Shown here: piece by piece, positions 54,441-61,042 of the stretch
How positions within the stretch are numbered: the first letter of the stretch is position 1
How the letters are laid out: each line of letters starts with the position of its first letter
Assembly (NCBI GenBank): GCA_017629985.1
Contig: JAGBWD010000024.1
Coordinates: 62,001 to 126,000 of the forward strand
DNA length: 64,000 bases
Direction of reading: 5' to 3'
Source of the DNA: Alistipes sp.
GTDB taxonomy: Bacteria; Bacteroidota; Bacteroidia; Bacteroidales; Rikenellaceae
Translations under genes and position numbers: made by a program
The notes under the pieces: model-generated
Told to the model about the DNA's origin: nothing
Seen by the model: only the letters and a program-made list of their open reading frames with translations
Database searches by the model: none

Positions 54441-56195
54441 ATGAAAAATCTTTTCAAAGTAAGCGCAGTGCTTGCGGTTGCAGTATTGACTCTTTCTGGC
54501 TGTAACTGCTTTAAGAAGATGGCCAAGAATCAGGATGATGTAAAACTTACATGTACTCCAGAGGTTTTGGTATTGAATAATGGTAAGGTTGAGGCTGATG
54601 TTAATGTTACCTTCCCTGTAAAGTACTTCAACGCAAAGGCTGTGTTGAAGGTTACTCCAGTAATGGTATTTGAGGGTGGTGAGGTAGCTGGTACAACACA
54701 GTACTTCCAGGGCTCAAAGGTTGATGATAACTACACTGTTATCGATCAGAAGAATGGTGGTAACTACACTATGCACGTATCTTTCCCATACGATGAGCGT
54801 ATGGAGTGCAGCGAGCTTCAGCTTCGTGCAGAGGTTAAGTGTCCAAAGGGTAAGTGCAAGGAGTTTACTTTGGTAAACTTGAACGATGGTGCTATTCCTA
54901 CAAAGGAGCAGGCAGCTGCTTTGGCAGCTGGTGGCGCAGAGGCTGACGCTATCAAGCGTGCCTTTGGTCTTACTATCGCACAGGGTGTTAATGTAATGCA
55001 GAATGACATTCAGTACTCTGACGCTATGGAGACTATGGCATCTGGCTACAAGAACGTAATCACCGAGGTTACAAAGGCTAACTACATGTACCAGATCAAC
55101 TCTTCACGTTTGAATAAGAAGGCTATCTCTTCAGAGGAGCTTACTTCATTCCAGCAGAAGGCTGCAGAGCAGAATGGTAACGACCGCATCAAGCAGAACA
55201 TCTACGTTAATGGTTACGCTTCTCCAGATGGTCCAGAGAAGTTCAACGATAAGCTCTCTGCTGCACGTAGCGAGTCTGGTAAGAAGGCTGCAGAGGAGTT
55301 GCTTAAGGAGCTTGGTCTCTCACTCGATGCTGCATCATACGGTGAGGACTGGGAGGGCTTCAAGGAGCTAGTAGCTGCTTCAAGCATCGAGGATAAGGCT
55401 CTTATCCTTTCAGTATTGGAGAGCTACACTTCATCTTCAGAGCGTGAGGAGCAGATTAAGAATATGAGCAACGTGTTCACAGCGTTGAAGAAGGAGATTC
55501 TTCCAGAGCTTCGCCGCGCACAGCTTGTAAACTCTTCAGATATCACAGGTAAGACTGACGATGAGATGGCTGCTTTGGTTCGCGCTGGTAAGTTCGCTGA
55601 GCTTGATGAGAAGGAGATGTTGCACATCGCATCTACAGGTAAGCTTTCACAGAACGAGAAGATCGCTACTTTGGAGGCTGCTGCAAACGAGTATAAGAGC
55701 GTAGCTGCTTACAACAACCTTGGTGTTGCTTACGCAGAGGCTGGTGAGGGTACAAAGGCTGCTGACGCATTTGCAAAGGCTGTAAACGCTGGTGGCAAGG
55801 CTTCAGAGATCAACAACAACCTCGCTTTGGTTAATATCATGAATGGCGACACAGAGGCTGCAAAGGCTTACACTGCTAACGCTTCAGCAGAGACACGTGC
55901 TTTGGCTGCTGCTGCAGAGGGTAACTATGCACAGGCACAGTCACAGCTCGAGGGTTACAATGCTGCTGTTGCTGCAACTATGAACGCTGACTACACAGCT
56001 GCAAAGCAGTACATCGCAAACGACAAGTCTGCTGATGCTGACTACCTCCGTGCTGTAATCGCTACAAAGCAGGGTGATATGGCTACTGCAACTGCAGAGC
56101 TTAAGAACGCTATCGCAAAGGATCCTTCATACGCAGAGCGTTGCAAGAAGGATGTGAACTTGCGTAAGTACATTGGCAACGAGATTCAGTTGTAG
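54441..56195 (+). CDS. OmpA-like domain and TPR lipoprotein
   Basis: This 584-residue lipoprotein (Cys21 in LTLSGC) has an N-terminal beta domain (about residues 35-130, Cys-containing: CSELQLRAEVKCPKGKC), an OmpA/peptidoglycan-binding-like region (about 235-300, NGYASPDGPEKFNDKLSAARS) and a C-terminal Ala-rich TPR part (about 400-580). Codons are strongly biased towards the set used in highly expressed genes (GCT, GCA, AAG, GAG), which suggests abundance. A role in envelope integrity fits, but no function is known to me. A strong terminator follows. Confidence 0.82.
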   Translation: MKNLFKVSAVLAVAVLTLSGCNCFKKMAKNQDDVKLTCTPEVLVLNNGKVEADVNVTFPVKYFNAKAVLKVTPVMVFEGGEVAGTTQYFQGSKVDDNYTVIDQKNGGNYTMHVSFPYDERMECSELQLRAEVKCPKGKCKEFTLVNLNDGAIPTKEQAAALAAGGAEADAIKRAFGLTIAQGVNVMQNDIQYSDAMETMASGYKNVITEVTKANYMYQINSSRLNKKAISSEELTSFQQKAAEQNGNDRIKQNIYVNGYASPDGPEKFNDKLSAARSESGKKAAEELLKELGLSLDAASYGEDWEGFKELVAASSIEDKALILSVLESYTSSSEREEQIKNMSNVFTALKKEILPELRRAQLVNSSDITGKTDDEMAALVRAGKFAELDEKEMLHIASTGKLSQNEKIATLEAAANEYKSVAAYNNLGVAYAEAGEGTKAADAFAKAVNAGGKASEINNNLALVNIMNGDTEAAKAYTANASAETRALAAAAEGNYAQAQSQLEGYNAAVAATMNADYTAAKQYIANDKSADADYLRAVIATKQGDMATATAELKNAIAKDPSYAERCKKDVNLRKYIGNEIQL

Positions 56196-56232
56196 TGATA
56201 AGCTGCTAATTTAGCAGGTCACAAAAATAGCT

Positions 56233-56276
56233 CCACCAAGGGATAGTATTATCTACTCCCTTGGTGGGCTCTTTTT
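56233..56276 (+). terminator. Terminator of the OmpA/TPR lipoprotein gene
   Basis: A stem CCACCAAGGGA/TCCCTTGGTGG (56233-56243 with 56257-56267), extended by AGC/GCT, ends in CTTTTTAT. It lies 38 bp after the stop. Confidence 0.88.
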
Positions 56277-56330
56277 ATATGTAGTGCGCTTAACTCTTTT
56301 TTAGGTGTTATGAATTAAATTTCACCACTT

Positions 56331-56363
56331 TTGCGCATGTTTCGAAAAATTTTTTTATCTTCG
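56331..56363 (+). promoter_or_regulatory. Weak promoter-like pair before the FN3 lipoprotein gene
   Basis: TTG (56331-56333), a 22-bp spacer and TATCTTCG (56356-56363, one mismatch to TAnnTTTG) lie 124 bp before the ATG. Confidence 0.35.
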
Positions 56364-56487
56364 CACCGATTATGCGTGTATTGTTAGACGAGAGTAATAT
56401 TTATAGCTTCTTTTCGTTTAATTGGTGTGTGCATATTGGTAAAGAAACATACTAAAAAACTTTATTTAATAATTAAAAACAACAAAC

Positions 56488-57864
56488 ATGAAAAAGATTT
56501 TTTCTTTGATGGTTATCATGGCTACAGCTTTCGCATTTGTAGCATGTGAGAAGGCCGCAAATGTTGATGACAAGAAGAACCCAGGTGGTGATGACAACAC
56601 CGAAATTCCAGAGGGTTCAAAGCTTGCTACTCCAGAGTTGTCAGAGACTCACGATGCAACAAGCATCACTATCTCTTGGAACCCTGTTTCAGGTGCAGAG
56701 AGCTACCTTGTAAGCATGCCAGGTAACAATGCTAACGTTACAGAGTGTACTCACACTTTCTCTAACCTTAACGCTGGTACTTACACTATCCGTGTAAAGG
56801 CTGTGGGTCGTGGTTATGAGGATTCTGATAACGCAAAGATTGTAGTAGAGCTTACAGGTCTTACCGAGGTAGATTGGTTTGAGCAGACTCTTGCAAACGT
56901 TACAGAGCCAGTTGAGGTTGATGGTCGAGTAGTTAATCCATGGAACGGCGTATACTTCACATGGAAGGGTACTGGCGTTGCAGAGATCAGAGCTGCTATG
57001 TTCATGACTGATAACCTTGAGGGTGCTTCAGATGCTGATATCAAGGAGCAGTTGACAGATGCATCAGCTGTATTGTCTTATGTAAACAGCGAGGAGGGTT
57101 ACACAGCTGTATACGAGGGTCTTTCAGGTTCTACATCTTACACTCTTTGTACTTTGGTTAAGAATGCAGAGGGTCTTGAGTGCCTTGTTAAGGGTACGAT
57201 TACTACTGCAGAGGCTGTAGCTTCAGATGCTGCAAAGGCATGGCTTGGTAACTGGACTGCTAGTGTAGATCAGCAGTATGTATATGGTACAGGTTTTATC
57301 AATCAGCCAGTAGACCTTAACCTTACTATCGAGATGCTCGAGGGTGAGTCAGATGTAGTTCTTGTATATGGCTACAGCTCTTTGGGTGCAGACTTCCCAG
57401 TATTTGGTTACATCTACCAGGGTGAGGATGGTGAGAATGTTCTTGGTATCATGAACCAGTCTATCGTTGGTCAGGAGGGTCAGTACTACTATACATGGAT
57501 CTCTTATGGTGATTTCATCGGTGGTCAGTATGATGGTACACAGGACTTCATGTTGGGTGAGTTCCCTGCATTCTGGCTTGTGATGAGCACTGATGGTAAC
57601 TCTGCAGAGAGCCAGAGCAACACAATTAAGTGGAATAGCAATGGTGACCAGTTCAAGGCTCTTGCTCTTGGCTGTGGTGGCTGGGATGGCGACCAGGGCT
57701 TGGCATTCTTCCAGGATGAGAACGAGGTAGCACTTCCATTCTACTCTTGCGATGTTAAGAATGTTCAGAAGTCATCTGCAGCAGCTTCAAAGGCTAGCGT
57801 TCGCAACGCTAATGAGTTTACTTTGACTCCATCTATCGTGGTTTCAAATGTATATAGCCTATAA
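56488..57864 (+). CDS. FN3-domain lipoprotein
   Basis: This 458-residue lipoprotein (Cys20 in FAFVAC, then CEKAANVDDKK) has an FN3 domain at about residues 45-127 (TPELSETHDATSITISWNPVSGAESYLVS to VKAVGRGYEDSDNAKIVVEL). A second beta-rich part follows (about 130-235, with WFEQTLANV and a Ser/Thr-rich SYTLCTLVKN segment), then a Gly/Tyr/Trp-rich C-terminal domain of about 200 residues with no family I recognise. The N-terminus (K, D, D, K pattern) fits surface export. Codon use resembles the 54441 gene. Confidence 0.8.
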   Translation: MKKIFSLMVIMATAFAFVACEKAANVDDKKNPGGDDNTEIPEGSKLATPELSETHDATSITISWNPVSGAESYLVSMPGNNANVTECTHTFSNLNAGTYTIRVKAVGRGYEDSDNAKIVVELTGLTEVDWFEQTLANVTEPVEVDGRVVNPWNGVYFTWKGTGVAEIRAAMFMTDNLEGASDADIKEQLTDASAVLSYVNSEEGYTAVYEGLSGSTSYTLCTLVKNAEGLECLVKGTITTAEAVASDAAKAWLGNWTASVDQQYVYGTGFINQPVDLNLTIEMLEGESDVVLVYGYSSLGADFPVFGYIYQGEDGENVLGIMNQSIVGQEGQYYYTWISYGDFIGGQYDGTQDFMLGEFPAFWLVMSTDGNSAESQSNTIKWNSNGDQFKALALGCGGWDGDQGLAFFQDENEVALPFYSCDVKNVQKSSAAASKASVRNANEFTLTPSIVVSNVYSL

Positions 57865-57884
57865 GCTATAGCGATTTATAATTG

Positions 57885-57925
57885 TTGGGCCTACCTTATC
57901 ATATAGGGTAGGCTCAATTTTTTTT
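57885..57925 (+). terminator. Terminator of the FN3 lipoprotein gene
   Basis: An 11-bp stem with small bulges, TTGGGCCTACC/GGGTAGGCTCAA (57885-57895 with 57906-57917), followed by eight Ts. It begins 21 bp after the stop. Confidence 0.88.
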
Positions 57926-57955
57926 GCTATGTAGTCGATAAAAATGCGCGGATTA

Positions 57956-57986
57956 TTGCAATATTAAGCAAAAAAGCGTATATTTG
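57956..57986 (+). promoter_or_regulatory. Promoter of deoC
   Basis: TTG (57956-57958), a 20-bp spacer and TATATTTG (57979-57986) match the -33/-7 pattern. The implied transcription start is only about 15 bases before the ATG. Confidence 0.75.
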
Positions 57987-58008
57987 TAATTACAAAAATA
58001 GTGTGACT

Positions 58009-58884
58009 ATGGACTACGTTAAGGAATTAGAGAAATATGCACCAGCACATACTGATGCTCAAGTAGCTAAAGAGGTGGCTAAAATCAAGATGGCTGCTAA
58101 TCGTAATGGTAATGTTGATGTATATAAGTTTTGTTATTCGGCAATCGACCTTACTACGCTATCGTGTACCGACTCTGTGGAGTCTGTGCAGGCTTTCGTG
58201 CGCAAGGCTGTTGAGTTTTACGAGAAGTATCCTCATATTCCAAATGTAGCCTCTATATGTGTCTATCCTCCCTTTGTTGAGACCGTAGGCCTTGAGATAG
58301 ATGGTACCCCTATGCGTATCACATCTGTTGCAGGAGCCTTTCCAGCATCGCAGAGCTTCGTGGAGGTTAAGGCTCTCGAGGTAGCCATGGCTATTGAGAA
58401 TGGTGCAGATGAGATTGACATAGTCCTAAATCCAGGTATGATGCTCTCTAATCATGTTGCCGAGGCAGCGTCAGAGGTGGAGCTTCTTCGTGAGGAGGCA
58501 AAGGATGTAGTTCTTAAGGTTATCATCGAGTCGGGAGCTCTCAAGACTCCAGAGAATATACGCCGTGCATCGTTGGTGTCGATGTTTGCAGGTGCCGACT
58601 TTATCAAGACCTCTACAGGTAAGATTGATGTCGCAGCAACCCCCGAGGCGGCCTTTGTTATGTGTCACGCCATCAAGGATTACTACAACATCACAGGTCG
58701 CAAGGTGGGCTTTAAAGCTGCTGGAGGTGTCAAAACACCCGAGGATGCAGCGCTTTATTATACCATCGTAGAGGAGGTTCTTGGCGAGGAGTGGCTCACC
58801 ACAGAGTTGTTCCGTATTGGAGCTTCATCAGCGGCAAATAACCTTATCTCTGCTATTGAGGATAAGGATATTAAGTATTTCTAG
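58009..58884 (+). CDS. deoC: Deoxyribose-phosphate aldolase
   Basis: DeoC splits 2-deoxyribose 5-phosphate into glyceraldehyde 3-phosphate and acetaldehyde, recycling deoxynucleosides. The start is the ATG at 58009 (MDYVKELEKYAP), not the GTG at 58003, giving 291 residues. The Schiff-base lysine is Lys200 in ADFIKTSTGK, and the second active-site lysine is Lys236 in GFKAAGGVKT; the sequence VLKVIIESGAL is also conserved. It is monocistronic. Confidence 0.95.
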   Translation: MDYVKELEKYAPAHTDAQVAKEVAKIKMAANRNGNVDVYKFCYSAIDLTTLSCTDSVESVQAFVRKAVEFYEKYPHIPNVASICVYPPFVETVGLEIDGTPMRITSVAGAFPASQSFVEVKALEVAMAIENGADEIDIVLNPGMMLSNHVAEAASEVELLREEAKDVVLKVIIESGALKTPENIRRASLVSMFAGADFIKTSTGKIDVAATPEAAFVMCHAIKDYYNITGRKVGFKAAGGVKTPEDAALYYTIVEEVLGEEWLTTELFRIGASSAANNLISAIEDKDIKYF

Positions 58885-58905
58885 CATATATATATTGATA
58901 TTACA

Positions 58906-58939
58906 AAGGGCATGTCCACTAATTTTCGGACATGCCCTT
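58906..58939. terminator. Bidirectional terminator between deoC and the radical SAM gene
   Basis: A perfect 12-bp stem AAGGGCATGTCC/GGACATGCCCTT (58906-58917 with 58928-58939), 21 bp after deoC and 5 bp after the minus-strand stop. Confidence 0.85.
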
Positions 58940-58944
58940 CTTGT

Positions 58945-59883
58945 TTATAATTTATCACCCTGTTTTGCATTAAGTGTGTTCAGACGATTGACAATCTTAT
59001 CCTTTAGTGCATCCATGCGTATACCTCCAAGTGGCGAATAGAGAATGTGATGACGAGGTGCTTGTGATGCAAAGCGCTCTATGGCAATATTGGGGTCTAG
59101 ATGTCGAACAATATCGACTATCATATCGACATAATCCTCTGTCGTGAATCCATCGGCAAAGAGGAACCTCTCACGATGCTCAAGCCACTCTCTGGCTAAT
59201 GGTGTGTTGTGATATATCTGTAGCTGGTGGAACTTCACAAAGTCGATATTTAGCCTATTTATGGTTGTTGTTTGGGCTATAATCTCTGCTCGGCTCTCGT
59301 TGGGCAATCCTAGGATGAAGTGAGTTCCAACATCTATCCCTCGTGCCTTTGTCTCTGCTACAGCCTCCACAGCTGTAGAGTAGTTGTGACCTCTATTTAC
59401 ATGTTGTAGTGTTGCATCGTATGTGGACTCTATGCCATACTCTATCGCTATGTAATATCTATGCGATAAACCCTCCAAATAGTCGAGTATTTCGGAACTT
59501 ATGCAATCGGGGCGAGTGCCTATAATCAACCCATCTATTTTGGGGTGTGAAAGAGCCTCCGTATATAGCTGCTTGAGCTTGTCGATAGGGGCAAAGGTGT
59601 TTGTCCCCGCTTGAAAGTATGCAAGGTAAATATCGGCGCTACGGCGGCGTGATGTGTGAAACGCTATCGCTGCGTTAATCTGTTCGGTGATAGAGTGTTG
59701 CGTGGCGCAGTATGAGGGTGTAAATGCCTCGCCAAGGCAGAATGTGCAACCTCCTCTCCCGTCTGTGGCGTTGCGATGTGGGCACCCTAGATGAGCGTCT
59801 ATGGCGAGCTTCTGTACACGCCCGCCAAGACGATTACGCATAGCGCTTCCGTAGTCGTTATATGGCAACTTCGCGCGGTGCAT
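58945..59883 (-). CDS. Radical SAM protein, YhcC/TIGR01212 family
   Basis: This 312-residue protein has the iron-sulfur cluster-binding motif of the family, HLGCPHRNATDGRGGCTFC: the spacing is longer than the standard CxxxCxxC, as is normal in YhcC-like proteins. Further text is GRPDCISSEILDYLEGL, IEYGIESTYDATLQHVNRGH and THFILGLPNESRAEI. The reaction is not established. It follows tsaD by 19 bp and shares its transcript. Confidence 0.92.
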   Translation of the reverse strand: MHRAKLPYNDYGSAMRNRLGGRVQKLAIDAHLGCPHRNATDGRGGCTFCLGEAFTPSYCATQHSITEQINAAIAFHTSRRRSADIYLAYFQAGTNTFAPIDKLKQLYTEALSHPKIDGLIIGTRPDCISSEILDYLEGLSHRYYIAIEYGIESTYDATLQHVNRGHNYSTAVEAVAETKARGIDVGTHFILGLPNESRAEIIAQTTTINRLNIDFVKFHQLQIYHNTPLAREWLEHRERFLFADGFTTEDYVDMIVDIVRHLDPNIAIERFASQAPRHHILYSPLGGIRMDALKDKIVNRLNTLNAKQGDKL

Positions 59884-59902
59884 TTTTTTGATTCTTACTC
59901 AA

Positions 59903-60931
59903 TTATTTGAGGTCCTGAAGACGTGCTACAGGCGACACATCCAACGAGCTTAACTCACCAGCCTGATATCTGTAGTATCCTGCTGTTGCAATCATTGCCG
60001 CATTGTCTGTGGTGAACTTAAATTCAGGGAGGAAGGTGCGCCATCCGCGGCGGCGTCCTGCTTCGGTGATGCCATCACGGAGTCCCGAGTTAGCAGATAC
60101 ACCACCTGCAATAGCTATATCCTTGATACCCGTAGCTTTAGAGGCCTTTATAAGTTTGTCGAGAAGAATATCTACGATGGTCTTTTGTAGCGATGCGCAT
60201 AGGTCAGCCTTGTGCTTCTCTACAAAGTCTGGGTCATCCTTTATCGCATCGCGCAAAGTATATAAGAATGAGGTCTTTAGACCCGAAAATGAGTAGTCGT
60301 AAGCGCCCTCTACATGAGGCTTCGCAAATTTAAAGGCCTTGGCATCGCCCTCTTTTGCTAGGCGGTCGATGATAGGGCCTCCAGGGTAAGGGAGTCCCAT
60401 TACCTTGGCGCACTTGTCGAAGGCCTCACCCGCTGCATCGTCTATGGTCGTTCCTATAATCTCCATCTCGGTTGGTGAGTCCACGCGCACAATCTGCGTA
60501 TGTCCACCGCTGACGAGAAGACAGAGGAATGGAAAATCGGGGTGTGGCATCTCCCTGTCGGGCATATCGACAAAGTGTGAGAGGATGTGACCCTCCAGGT
60601 GGTTTACCTCGACCAAAGGGATGTTATTGGCAATAGATAGTCCCTTGGCAAAGGAGACGCCAACGAGTAGTGATCCTAGGAGTCCTGGGCCACGTGTGAA
60701 GGCTATGGCATCAACCTTGTCGATGGTTATTCCTGCCTCCTTGAGGGCGGTGTCCACCACAGGCACGATGTTCTGCTGGTGGGCGCGCGATGCTAGCTCG
60801 GGGATTACACCACCATATTTCTGGTGTACTGCTTGTGAGGCAATTACGTTTGAGAGTAGTGTGCGATTACGTATCACCGCAGCCGATGTATCATCGCATG
60901 ACGACTCAATGCCAAGTATTGTAATGTCCAT
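59903..60931 (-). CDS. tsaD: tRNA N6-adenosine threonylcarbamoyltransferase
   Basis: TsaD transfers the threonylcarbamoyl group to A37 of ANN-decoding tRNAs. The 342-residue protein shows ILGIESSCDDTSAAV at the N-terminus, metal ligands in VNHLEGHILSH, SGGHTQIVRV, GEAFDKCAKVMGLPYPGGP, and the ATP-site block AIAGGVSANSGLRDG. It is divergent from the TamB-like gene and is followed by the radical SAM gene. Confidence 0.97.
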   Translation of the reverse strand: MDITILGIESSCDDTSAAVIRNRTLLSNVIASQAVHQKYGGVIPELASRAHQQNIVPVVDTALKEAGITIDKVDAIAFTRGPGLLGSLLVGVSFAKGLSIANNIPLVEVNHLEGHILSHFVDMPDREMPHPDFPFLCLLVSGGHTQIVRVDSPTEMEIIGTTIDDAAGEAFDKCAKVMGLPYPGGPIIDRLAKEGDAKAFKFAKPHVEGAYDYSFSGLKTSFLYTLRDAIKDDPDFVEKHKADLCASLQKTIVDILLDKLIKASKATGIKDIAIAGGVSANSGLRDGITEAGRRRGWRTFLPEFKFTTDNAAMIATAGYYRYQAGELSSLDVSPVARLQDLK

Positions 60932-60990
60932 AGTAGGCGTGGTTTTGTCTGTTTTTTCTCTCTTTTTTTTCTATTTTATAGAAAAATGAT

Positions 60991-60998
60991 TACATTTG
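60991..60998 (+). promoter_or_regulatory. Candidate promoter -7 of the TamB-like gene
   Basis: TACATTTG matches TAnnTTTG and lies 44 bp before the ATG at 61043. The -33 side is T-rich without a clear TTG. Confidence 0.5.
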
Positions 60999-61042
60999 TA
61001 GGTTAATTGCTGTAAACTATCATACAATAAACCGCACATTCA

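Noticed and set aside
58003..58008. GTG start for deoC
   Set aside because: The ATG six bases later gives the usual start, and the promoter spacing suits it.
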